A stretch of 64,000 nt of DNA. Origin: Trichomonas vaginalis G3. Lineage: Eukaryota; Parabasalia; Trichomonadida; Trichomonadidae. Positions within the stretch are counted from its first letter, which is position 1; each line of letters begins with the position of its first letter. The position numbers and the translations under genes were made by a program. Below, one piece after another: positions 1 to 8,843 of the stretch. The stretch spans positions 17,338,165 through 17,402,164 of the forward strand of contig NC_067204.1 of assembly GCF_026262505.1 (NCBI RefSeq), given 5' to 3'. The notes under the pieces were generated by a model. The model worked only from the letters and a program-made list of their open reading frames with translations, was not told the DNA's origin and ran no database searches.

Positions 1-2819
1 GAAATGCACAATGAAATGTTAACGAAAACAGGTAACCAGTTATGTAACATCATGTAGAAAGCTCTGTACAATCTCATACCCAATGAACCGTCGAATTTCG
101 GATCAGTTTGTTCAGGATGTTCTGCAATCATATTGACAATGATTACGAGAATGAACAACAACTGCCATGTCATTGAGTAGTTTCTATCTCCTTGTCCTTT
201 ATCGCCATCAACGAAGTACAAACCGATATATTCACACCATTTACGTGTGCTTGTATATGGTGTTTGGTCTTTATCAGTTAACTTAGGGAATATATCAAGG
301 AACACTTCAATAACGATGTAGACAGTGTTTGTATAGAGCAATGCGCCGACCATTTTATTGAAGAATCTGGCCATTTTAGAACCGAGAAGGAAGAGAATGG
401 AAATGACGCATTTGATGATTGTTGGATAATCATTTGAAATAGAGAAGAAGAACATCAATAGCCATGAGATATAGAAGAACAATGATCTCAATGCTGCTTT
501 GAATTCTTCTCTTATACCTTGTATCCAAATATTTGGTCTCTTTTGAAGTGGATTCGTGTTCATGTATGTCAATGAAATACAGAACATTGTTACAGCAAGA
601 AGAGCTGCTTCTAATCCAGGTGTTTGTGGTGTTCTCAAGTCAATCAAATCTTGCATTGTGAACTTCTTGTTGAAAGTGATTGACATGAGATAATTCCTTG
701 TCCACTCGAATTCGGAGAACATCAACATTGTTAAGTGCAAAGAAACAGAGATACCTGAAACAACAATGGCAATCTTTGTTAACAGGACTTTATTAAGAAC
801 TTTGGAGTAGAAAATAAAGATACCTGTTATGACATAAATGACAGAGAAAATGTTTGGTCCGTAAACATACAAATATGCCAAATGTAAAATTGCCAATGCC
901 CAGAAAATGAACATAACAACTGTTGATGGATAAATGACTTTCACTTTACCCATGTGTGTAATTAATACACAAAGGAAGACCATGACAATGTATGGCCATA
1001 GGTAGGTGGGTAAATCTGCCTCGCCACTAGCACGCTTCAAGCCCGTCTTTTCTAAGTAATCGAGAACGGTAGAATTGAAGTAGTCTGTCGGCATTGTCTC
1101 GAATACTGTGGCTGTAATGATAATGAGACCGGTAAGGAAAAGAATAAAGTAGAAAATAGGACGGTGGAATAAACCAAGAACGTTGGTGATTAAAATGATG
1201 ACGCAAATGGCGTTGAAACAGTATTGATTCTCTTGATAACCGAATGTAATACCTAAAACAACGACGGCACCTACGGAAAGGTTCTTAAAGATGAAAACAA
1301 TGACGTCTGTTACGATCTTGGCGATTTTAATGATGAATTTGACAACTGGTCCTTTTTCTTTCTTCTTCTTTGGACGATCGATGATATCTCTGAGTTCCAT
1401 GCCTTCTTCTTGTTCTCCTTCTGCTTCTTTTGGTGGTTTAAAGTGGACAACACGGCCAATTTGTGCCAAAATTGAGGTAAGTAAGAAACCAAGAAGTACG
1501 AACATGAATTCCTTGTTCTTGTTTTCGGAATCTGTATTCTCCTCGTAGAAATGGTAGAAGCCAATCGGTTGTAAGATTCTTGAGAATAATCTTGGATGAT
1601 TTGTCTTTGCCTTTTCAGCTGAGTAGAATAAGTTGAGGCATGTGACGTAAATGGCACTGAAAAGAATGTTGTGGATGACTGAAAGTAACCTGAAGAAGAA
1701 TTTTCGAGAGGCATTCAACGAGAAGAAGCAAGCAAGGTAGACAATGAGCTCCCAGACACCTGCTATGTAGCATGAGAAGAACACGGAGTAGACTAAAACT
1801 GCTACAAATGAGAAAACTAACAAGATGTCTGATAATGTCACGAGAGACTGAGGAATCGTAGGCTTTGAGCGCTTGAATACGAAGCAGAGCTGTACTGAAA
1901 ACCAAATCTGAATGACATTGACAGCTAAGCTGAGAGGAGCGTACTTCTGGAAATAACTTGAGCTATGGATCTTTGCGCTGCTCGTCTTTCCAATAATCGG
2001 ATACAACTGGCCAAGAGGGGATGTTGTATAGAAGATGAAAAGTGAGAAAATGATCGCATAGACATAAATTACGATAAGAATGTACTGGTGCACAAATGGA
2101 CGACCAAAAATACCCATTGTAATGGAAATGTAAAGGATATATACCAACAACGGAAGGAAGCAATAGCTAACTTCGACAATTTCCATGAACATTTGAACTG
2201 CACCCATAACGGCGAGGCAGAATGTCCAGATGAAATCGGAAGCAAAAATCCATGCCATAGAAGAGTATATTTTGGCTCTACGCTCAAGCATGATCTCTGG
2301 CTTTGTTTTGAATAAGAGAACAGCAGAGAGAATTTCCAAAATAATTGCAATAACACTGATACCGATGGTAAGCTTAGCGTTTGAGGCAACATAGTTATTA
2401 AAATCTAAGCCCATGATTTTGATAATATTAGTATCTTCTTCTTCTCTCATTCCAATTGATGAGGCAAGGCCGAGAAGTATAATATTATAAACTAATTCGA
2501 TAGATAATATAATTTTGTGACCTGTAATGGATTTTTTTGTCAAGTTAGTAATGGCAACATTTGCAACTAAGATAATAATGTTAATCATGCCCATTACGCC
2601 TTCGGTTGTCATCGAATTGATGACGTAGCATATAGGAAGAATAAATTCCAGCAAAACAATGCATGGAATTGGATATGATTTTTGCCTTTTCTTGCGAACT
2701 GGTTCCTGATAAACTTTCTTTCTAGGAGCAGCCTCTGGATTGCCATCATCCGGGCCGGTGACTGTGGTGCTACTTGGCTCACTAGAAACTTCATATTCAT
2801 CAGAGGAATCAGAACTCAT
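1..2819 (-). CDS. Very large multi-pass membrane protein, Piezo-like channel candidate (3' end outside window)
   Basis: An uninterrupted frame of 939 codons runs from an ATG at 2819 to the left edge, where it is still open, so the C-terminus is missing. The first ~50 residues are acidic/Ser-rich and then basic. The rest is a long succession of roughly 18-20 hydrophobic segments in a rhythm of short loops, with one charged cytosolic-looking stretch near residues 440-490 (Lys/Glu-rich, including a KKKKEK run). Size, absence of a signal peptide, the repeated helical bundles and the early pattern of a paired helix unit followed by a short 'MGLDF'-type segment resemble the N-terminal blade region of Piezo mechanosensitive cation channels. 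The diagnostic C-terminal cap and pore are not in the window, so the family call is an inference. A large polytopic transporter or another TM-rich protein is the alternative. Confidence 0.6.
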   Translation of the reverse strand, partial: MSSDSSDEYEVSSEPSSTTVTGPDDGNPEAAPRKKVYQEPVRKKRQKSYPIPCIVLLEFILPICYVINSMTTEGVMGMINIIILVANVAITNLTKKSITGHKIILSIELVYNIILLGLASSIGMREEEDTNIIKIMGLDFNNYVASNAKLTIGISVIAIILEILSAVLLFKTKPEIMLERRAKIYSSMAWIFASDFIWTFCLAVMGAVQMFMEIVEVSYCFLPLLVYILYISITMGIFGRPFVHQYILIVIYVYAIIFSLFIFYTTSPLGQLYPIIGKTSSAKIHSSSYFQKYAPLSLAVNVIQIWFSVQLCFVFKRSKPTIPQSLVTLSDILLVFSFVAVLVYSVFFSCYIAGVWELIVYLACFFSLNASRKFFFRLLSVIHNILFSAIYVTCLNLFYSAEKAKTNHPRLFSRILQPIGFYHFYEENTDSENKNKEFMFVLLGFLLTSILAQIGRVVHFKPPKEAEGEQEEGMELRDIIDRPKKKKEKGPVVKFIIKIAKIVTDVIVFIFKNLSVGAVVVLGITFGYQENQYCFNAICVIILITNVLGLFHRPIFYFILFLTGLIIITATVFETMPTDYFNSTVLDYLEKTGLKRASGEADLPTYLWPYIVMVFLCVLITHMGKVKVIYPSTVVMFIFWALAILHLAYLYVYGPNIFSVIYVITGIFIFYSKVLNKVLLTKIAIVVSGISVSLHLTMLMFSEFEWTRNYLMSITFNKKFTMQDLIDLRTPQTPGLEAALLAVTMFCISLTYMNTNPLQKRPNIWIQGIREEFKAALRSLFFYISWLLMFFFSISNDYPTIIKCVISILFLLGSKMARFFNKMVGALLYTNTVYIVIEVFLDIFPKLTDKDQTPYTSTRKWCEYIGLYFVDGDKGQGDRNYSMTWQLLFILVIIVNMIAEHPEQTDPKFDGSLGMRLYRAFYMMLHNWLPVFVNISLCI

Positions 2820-3205
2820 TTTTTAGAAATAAATTTCTTTTTGGAAGTAATAAAAATGAACAATTATGCACAATACATGTTGATGCATATTTTTTATCTA
2901 TAATGAAATTTTATTTAATATTAATATTAATATTAATATGTTTACGCCAATATTGGCAAGATTTTAAAGTATGATAGCATGTGAATAAAACTATCAGCTT
3001 GAATATCAAGAATTTTGCCAGCTCTTTGCTGTTATTCTTGATGGATCTTCTTTCAATTAGAAAATATGAAATCAAACAATAAATTGGAAAAATATCCAGA
3101 AAAATCAATAGAATTCAAGTAGACTTTCATTTCTGTTCTCTGTAAAATGGAAAATCTTTTTTATAAGATTCATCAGACCAAAAAAATATAAAAGTGACAA
3201 GTGAA
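2820..3205. other. Intergenic, AT-rich
   Basis: This is the divergent intergenic region between the large membrane protein and a small membrane protein. It contains a short tandem run of (TTAATA) units around 2914-2940. The motif AAAGTGACA lies at 3191-3199, 7 nt before the downstream ATG. Nothing else is recognisable. Confidence 0.5.
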
Positions 3206-3421
3206 ATGGGAGAGTTTAAACCAATCCTAGACTCAAGTGCAAAAAAAGTAGTATATTTAGCTGTATCAATTTTTGCTGTCTTCTGCGTGGTTGCATTCTT
3301 CCTTTATGAGAACAAATCAAAACGTAATTTCTTCACAGAAGTCATATTAGCTGTCGGATCAGCTTGCTCACTCGGAACTGCTATTTTCTTTGCTTTAGTT
3401 AAAGCAGATGTTGTTCTTTGA
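3206..3421 (+). CDS. Small two-helix membrane protein
   Basis: The ATG at 3206 gives a 71-residue protein. An in-frame GTG at 3194 lies inside the AAAGTGACA motif and is not a credible start. Two hydrophobic helices (about residues 17-36 and 46-66) are separated by a short basic loop (NKSKRN). The topology and size resemble Ost4-, SPC- or OST5-like small ER membrane subunits, and OST5-type proteins have just this two-helix layout, but no family signature can be confirmed by eye. It is transcribed away from the large membrane protein gene. It is short but has sensible composition, an upstream promoter-like motif and a clean stop. Confidence 0.6.
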   Translation: MGEFKPILDSSAKKVVYLAVSIFAVFCVVAFFLYENKSKRNFFTEVILAVGSACSLGTAIFFALVKADVVL

Positions 3422-3980
3422 TCAAAATAAAAGCCTTTTCATAAAAAATATCGCCGTTTTTATTCATATTGGCTTATACACGCATAAAATTGCGGCCAAT
3501 CACTTCTAGATCTAATTTTACTAAAGGAAAATATTTTGTTTTCTAAAAATATTAATCTATTTCCAAGGTTTTGATTTCATATCATCAACCTTTCATAACA
3601 TTACCTAACTCTCTACTTTCGTTATCGTGTGTGTCAAATCTGAATAATGACACGCAGCTCAACTATATATAGGCATAATAACAAATTGAATTGGCAACAA
3701 ATGCATTACCAATGATATCAGTTTGAATTTTAACTAACTATATAATGCATTAGCTAAATTTGTTATCTGGCTAAATAATTTCATAAATTTTACAAAATTT
3801 ATGATTTTACTTTAATCACAGGCCAAAATTCATTCCTTTCTTATTTTTAGTTGAATTTATATATGATGTCATATCGCTTTGTGAAATATCCAATTATTGG
3901 CGGTTGTCCATTTTCCTGTAAAGGAAACTCCATAGATTGCTTAAGAAAGTTATTGATAAATCAGATATAATTCAAGAGCA
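3422..3980. other. Intergenic
   Basis: 559 bp of AT-rich sequence between two small membrane-protein genes. I see no coding potential, repeats with clear ends or RNA gene in it. Confidence 0.4.
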
Positions 3981-4262
3981 ATGAGAATTGATTCCAATAA
4001 TTTCTTGATAATCTACGTTTTACTGAATATAATTGCATATTTTCTTTTCAAGTTCGACCAGGTCCAATTCAGATTCAGAGGCCCAAGAATACCAGAGCTT
4101 CTATTAATATTTGCTGGGCTTATAGCTCCATTCGGCGCTTTAATTACATTTTTCTTATTACGTCATCACGCCTATGGATTCAACTTCCAAATTTTCCTAT
4201 TAATCATGGCAATAGCTCATATTTACTTGCTTCGACATAATTGGCCATTTATTCGTAATTAA
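3981..4262 (+). CDS. DUF1294-family small membrane protein
   Basis: The 93-residue protein has three to four hydrophobic segments. It shows the DUF1294 pattern: an N-terminal 'YVLLNIIAYFLFKFDQ' helix, then a basic RFRGPRIPELLLI segment matching the family's 'R-I-P-E-x-x-L' signature, then a helix with 'GAL', then an 'F-L-L-R-H-H' segment matching the family's 'R-H-K-T' region, and a final helix. The family is common in bacteria as ~90-residue inner-membrane proteins of unknown function, so a eukaryotic copy could descend from lateral transfer. Base composition does not differ visibly from neighbours. Start chosen at the only ATG before the signature. Confidence 0.7.
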   Translation: MRIDSNNFLIIYVLLNIIAYFLFKFDQVQFRFRGPRIPELLLIFAGLIAPFGALITFFLLRHHAYGFNFQIFLLIMAIAHIYLLRHNWPFIRN

Positions 4263-4940
4263 ATTTAATAACAAAATATTAGACCTTTCTCAAGTAGAAA
4301 TATTCTTGAAAAGCAAGCTTATTCTGGTGTACTAGTAAAATTTTTCTATTTTTCACTTATATGCTAATATTATTCTAAAAAAAAACATTTTAAGCACAAA
4401 AGAATAACAGACATTTCTCTCGCTATTTGTGGGTTAAGCACCACAACTACATTACACAAGGACAGAGTTCTTCCAATACCTGTCATCAAATCATGGACTT
4501 CTGATAAACTCTGCCCTATTTGAATAATTACAGAATTCTATGCCTTTTGTGAACCATGAAAGAGTATAAGAGTACTTCAGTACAATATTCATTACGAACT
4601 CTCTCAAAGAATGAGTGATTTCGTAATGAACATTGACAATTTCATATAAACTTGAATCCTTAATCCTCAAAGGTACATGGTATAGTACTATAGTCAGCGA
4701 GGGTAATAGTGTATAATATCCCAAGAAGCATAATAATTATGCAGCCTAACTACTCTATCCTAGGAGCTAGACTGTATAGATATTGTGCTTCTGGTTTGTA
4801 GAACCCTCATGGAAGACTGATTAGAGATCTCCTGCCAAAATCACTTGCAAATGTGGATGGAGTAGCACTTTGATTGGCCAAATCAAAGGCTGCATAGCAT
4901 CATGAGATTATGACATTGTGTCAGATTTTCGAATTTACAA
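4263..4940. other. Intergenic with an imperfect hairpin
   Basis: 678 bp without a convincing gene. A 77-codon frame on the minus strand (4491-4724) shows no family features and is treated as chance. An imperfect 24-nt-arm inverted repeat lies at 4583-4635 (listed separately). Confidence 0.4.
4583..4635. repeat. Imperfect short hairpin
   Basis: Arms 4583-4606 and 4612-4635 are complementary over 24 nt with three mismatches, one of which could be a G-U pair, around a 5-nt loop. The shared core is TTCATTACGAA. In size and degree of pairing it resembles a small-RNA precursor stem, but no function can be shown from the sequence. Confidence 0.5.
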
Positions 4941-5594
4941 ATGTCAAATTTTTCAAATTATACAAGAATGGAGATTGAAAAAGCTGTCGAAAACTTCAAA
5001 GCCAGCACTAATCAAGGGATTTCTGCAGAACTAAAAGAAATTGGACATTACTTTAATTTAGGATCACATGATTTAATCTTAAAACATTCACATTATACAT
5101 ATAATATTGATACACTAATGAATAATTTATCCCGCTTATGTGAAAATGCTCCTATATTTAGAAATGATATTCTTCCAACAATTGCAATTCAAATTTGCGA
5201 CGCTTTAATTCTTAAAATAGTATTTTCGGCTGAAAATGATGTAATTTATATCCTTGCGCATGCAGTGACTGAATTAGAAAGATCAGAACTTCTCCAAAGT
5301 GAGCACCAATTTGCAAAAGCTCTTTCTGTTTATTTCGGAAAAGTTTTTGATTGGTTCCAGGACCAGTATGACGAAAAAGGAATTTATAAATTTGTTCAGT
5401 GGGCTCATTATTACAAAGATTTACATACAAAATCCTGCAAGAAGTGTGGTGAACTTATGATTGTTGATTCATTTGGTGCTTTTGTGCCTCCGGTTATAAG
5501 AGATCCGACAAATGGAGAAGCATATCATGTTTGTTGCGCTCCAGTGTTTGAAGGCTTAGAGCACCTTGGATTTGCCGTAAAAAAGACTGAATGA
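4941..5594 (+). CDS. Mediator subunit MED27-like candidate
   Basis: The 217-residue protein is mostly helical without membrane segments. Its C-terminal ~50 residues hold a zinc-type motif: C-K-K-C-G-E-L, then 'PPVIRDPTNGEAYH-V-C-C'. This spacing (CxxCG, then PP, then R-D, then YHxxC) is the arrangement at the C-terminus of MED27, a tail-module subunit of the RNA polymerase II Mediator, and the helical N-terminal part and length (family usually 250-310 residues) fit loosely. Other treble-clef proteins could share the pattern, so the call is tentative. The ATG at 4941 is the first in frame; no TCACTTTT initiator is seen close upstream. Confidence 0.5.
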   Translation: MSNFSNYTRMEIEKAVENFKASTNQGISAELKEIGHYFNLGSHDLILKHSHYTYNIDTLMNNLSRLCENAPIFRNDILPTIAIQICDALILKIVFSAENDVIYILAHAVTELERSELLQSEHQFAKALSVYFGKVFDWFQDQYDEKGIYKFVQWAHYYKDLHTKSCKKCGELMIVDSFGAFVPPVIRDPTNGEAYHVCCAPVFEGLEHLGFAVKKTE

Positions 5595-5689
5595 TCACTA
5601 GATTTGAAACATTGTTAAAAATATAGAGTAAACTTTACTATTATACTTCTAATTATTTCACTTTTTTGGTCAGATTACCGAATTTAGAA

Positions 5690-5999
5690 TTAGATTGGAA
5701 CACTGTGCCATTAATGGAGACATACGCAGGCAATATCTCCCAGAATTTCATATACCGACCAACAATAGGGAACTGTTTCATTTTGTCGGTAAAAGTTTCG
5801 CATTCATAACTTGATTGTGGAATATTGTGCCATTCAGGAGGACATGTACAGATGATATCTCCCAGAATGGTACTATAAGAAAGATAAGAGTGCATAGTAC
5901 AATCTTGTCAGTCAAAGTTCCGCAATCAGGATAAGAATGGGGCATTGTGCCATTCTGGGAGACTTATGCAGATGATATCTCCCACAATAGCACATTGCA
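5690..5999. repeat. Three ~121-bp tandem imperfect repeats, each a hairpin
   Basis: The word TGTGCCATT recurs at about 5704, 5826 and 5946, giving a period of 120-122 bp. Each unit contains an inverted pair in which GTGCCATTC-type sequence followed by GGGAGA pairs with a downstream TATCTCCCA-GAATGGTAC-type arm. The third unit is best conserved (arms 5946-5962 and 5978-5994, 15-nt loop). An 80-codon minus-strand frame spans units one and two but has no recognisable domain and stops in the third unit, so I do not call it a gene. The region could be a decaying repeat protein or a non-coding hairpin array. Confidence 0.6.
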
Positions 6000-6328
6000 A
6001 TCGCCAAAAGAATTTATGACTATCTTTTCTATCGACTTTCTACAAATATTTATATTTATATTTTCAACGATATGCAATTCACCCATTACCTCTTAAATAT
6101 TGACCAAAATACATTCAATGATGCCTGTGCGCAGAAAATACCAATCTTAGGGCCATGTGTATGGGAGTCATTCCGTTTTTAGTAGACATTCATTAACATT
6201 CTTCAGTGATAAGTTTCATGCGAGAACTAATGGATCCCGACCTGATGATAGCAATTTTTCAACAAATGAATTAAGTATTTCGCGCCTCATATAAAAATTC
6301 AAAAATTTATTCAGATATAAGAACAATT

Positions 6329-7222
6329 TTAATCAGATGCCGCATATATCATAGAAAAAAGATATGATATTTTCCCCGTGTAAGGATTAATACAATAATG
6401 AGTTTCGCAATGAAGTTCAAAGTTCGAAAGGCTTGTGGGGAATGTACAGTTAATATTATTATCTACCGTAACAGTCTCATTTCCAAATAATGAACTTGGA
6501 TATCCTGATGTAACTTTAATTAGAATATTCACAGGAGTCATATGAAAAACGCCTGTCATATTTCGATAGAAAATCTCATTATTCATTTCGGAGGTACCGC
6601 AGTATTCAAACAAAGTTATTGAATCAAATCCTCGAAATGTTCTTGGTTCAATTACTTTGACTGAGCTAGGGAGTCTCACAATTTGTACACGGAAGTTGAA
6701 TCCAAAAGCATCAGCCCCAATATATTCTAACATGCTTCCACCAAAAGTTATGGATAGAGAAGCATAATTATCATAAAATGCATTAGCTTCAATAGTTTTC
6801 AAACGACTATAAACTTCGAATAAAACGTACCCAATGTTATGACACCTAAAGAACGAAAAATTCCTGACAACTTCAACACTATAACCTATTACTAATGATT
6901 TCAAACCATCACAATAGGCAAAAGCGCATGTACCGCATTCTATCACTCTATACAGCTTGTGTTGATAGATAACAAAATTTGGGATTGTTAAATTACTTGT
7001 GAATGAAATAGAAACTGCATTCGGTTGTGAGAAATCATAAACTCCTGTTCCTACACGTACTGTTCTTTCCCTTTCATCTATTATCGAATATTTAACACCT
7101 TCAACTTCAAAAATATCTTCTATGACGACTATGAAGAGAAATTCCAACATTCCAATTATGAATTTGACAACATTCAGAACTCTTGTCAATATTTCAATAA
7201 TTCGATGTCTCAATTTTTTCAT
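6329..7222 (-). CDS. BspA-like leucine-rich repeat protein with N-terminal membrane helix
   Basis: The 297-residue protein begins with a basic N-terminus and a hydrophobic helix (about residues 13-35) that may be a signal anchor. It then has repeated BspA/LRR_5-type units, recognisable as 'L-K-S-L-V-I', 'L-K-T-I-E-A-N-A-F', 'L-E-Y-I-G-A-D-A-F' and 'V-K-V-I-E-P-R-T-F', each about 23 residues. BspA-like proteins are the largest surface-protein family of trichomonads and are thought to mediate adhesion to host cells and matrix. This copy has only five or six repeats and lacks the C-terminal helix plus tail seen in long members. It has a complete frame with an ATG at 7222. Confidence 0.8.
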   Translation of the reverse strand: MKKLRHRIIEILTRVLNVVKFIIGMLEFLFIVVIEDIFEVEGVKYSIIDERERTVRVGTGVYDFSQPNAVSISFTSNLTIPNFVIYQHKLYRVIECGTCAFAYCDGLKSLVIGYSVEVVRNFSFFRCHNIGYVLFEVYSRLKTIEANAFYDNYASLSITFGGSMLEYIGADAFGFNFRVQIVRLPSSVKVIEPRTFRGFDSITLFEYCGTSEMNNEIFYRNMTGVFHMTPVNILIKVTSGYPSSLFGNETVTVDNNINCTFPTSLSNFELHCETHYCINPYTGKISYLFSMIYAASD

Positions 7223-8646
7223 TCAATCTATCCGGTTAAGGGTTCGAACTTATTTTTTTAAAGGATACATTAAGATGAACTCCAGAATGCCGAAGTCAAT
7301 CTAATAATTGAATTAATACACAATTATTTATCCATTTCAATAGGAGTGGTCAAAAATCTTATTGAAGTTATTTAATTATGGAACTCATGAAATAATATAA
7401 ATGTGTAAATTATTCTGCATTTGCATTATCAAATCTAACTCTTCTCTAACAAATTTACTTCAATTCATAATCGAATTTCTAATCATTCATTCTACTTATA
7501 ATATCTCATATATGATGCAGTTGGCGTTTCAACAACGAAAGAAAATGATTCTAATCTGCGGCCAGTAATGAATGTCCATAACAATTTTGGAGGAATATAC
7601 TGAAACAAGACTTAAACTCATCCGAAAGATGTTGTGGCTGCGTCTATGATCAAATCAGTTTGCAGAGAGATATTCTGAATCTCATGTAGATATAGTATGT
7701 ATGAAGTCATTTTTGGGTGTTCTCTATTACTTGAATAGGTTCTGACATCTATTACGAATTGTCTGGAAGGATGTCAATTGATAAATGATATAGAAGAATT
7801 ATCCTGGTTCGTTGAATATGACATTAATAAATTAAAAAAAAATTAAATCTTTTTGGACCAATTTTGTATGCAAATCCTTGTTGAATGACGCTGATTGCAT
7901 TACTAGATGTAAATTTTCGATTATTTCCTTCATAAGATTTGTCTTTTGGTTTTGGAATGGTAATGTATTTGGGGAAAAAAGTATCTGGGAGCTATTGAAA
8001 GGTTTATCTGGATGTCTTGCATACGAAAGTATCAGAGTTAACAAGACAAATGTCTAATCATTCACATTGACCATTTAAGAAGTAACCACATTTGAATAAC
8101 GAATTAAGAGCAAAAGATTATTTAATTTGTCGTCACAAGAACATATCATATGCTTGAGGGTACATAAACTTCATATATGATGCTCTGTAAACTTTATTGG
8201 AAGTTCAATAACGTATTTAATGTTCTGTTAGTAATAGCAGAAGCATTAATGATTCTAGCAATCACTAGATTCTCCTGTAATTTTGGTAACTTTTGGGATG
8301 GTTGCTTGAAAAACATTGGTAGGAGCAGCAATTAACTCCATTAATTGTTGTTATGTAATTTTGTCTATTTTGCTGAGATTAAAGTGATCAATGAATTTTT
8401 TGTTGTTATTGTGTCGCAATGGATTGAAAAACCTCAAAATCAAAAAAATTCACAAAATGCACCAATCGAAAAAAAGTTCGGTAATATGTAGCCCATGAAT
8501 GATATGAGCTGCACATATCACACATTACTTGTTAATTAATTCATTGTCTGTAAAACCTTATTTGGTTAACCACTTTAAAATTGAGAGCTTTGATTTTGCC
8601 AATATTATGAAGATTCAAAGACTATTCAATTTTTTTAATTTATGGA
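7223..8646. other. Intergenic, 1.4 kb
   Basis: I see no convincing gene. A 70-codon minus-strand frame (7832-8044) has no recognisable features. The region is probably decayed sequence between a BspA-like gene and the interrupted glycine-rich protein gene. Confidence 0.4.
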
Positions 8647-8779
8647 ATGATGTTTTTCTTGGCATACAGTAATTTGCTATTAAATTACACTGATAGCTCA
8701 TCAAAGCAAGGATCATTAACCGCCGGAAATGAGTATATAAGAATTTCTGAAAAAGTGACACCCAAAAAGTGACACTTTC
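8647..8779 (+). pseudogene. 5' fragment of the interrupted Gly-rich surface-protein gene
   Basis: Two consecutive ATG codons (8647, 8650) open a frame that matches the first 28 residues of the protein resuming at 12102 (SSSKQGSLTAGN and preceding residues). After the codon for that Asn the frame enters the transposon at 8731 and stops within 16 codons. The homologous nucleotides 8651-8730 are identical to 12102-12181. This piece therefore carries the original start codon, and the downstream piece lacks one. Confidence 0.85.
8651..8730 (+). repeat. Left 80-bp direct repeat flanking the MULE
   Basis: The 80 bp 8651-8730 are identical at every base to 12102-12181 on the other side of the element. 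Immediately outside, the sequences differ (ATGA before the left copy, TTTC before the right copy). This behaves like a target-site duplication but is many times longer than the 8-11 bp usual for MULEs. Confidence 0.9.
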
Positions 8780-8843
8780 AATAGGGAGTAACAATTAAAA
8801 AGTGACAATTTAAAATTCACAATAAATAAAAATAATAAATTTT

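Noticed and set aside
1291-2903. Several 60-134-codon frames on both strands in the first 2.9 kb
   Set aside because: They are shadows of the 939-codon minus-strand frame, which is continuous to the window edge and has membrane-protein character throughout.
5653-5895. 80-codon minus-strand frame in the 121-bp repeats
   Set aside because: It does not continue through the third repeat unit and has no recognisable domain; the hairpin symmetry explains the region better.
5690-5999. CRISPR-like array
   Set aside because: Repeats are tandem and imperfect, not identical repeats separated by unique spacers, and the genome is eukaryotic.
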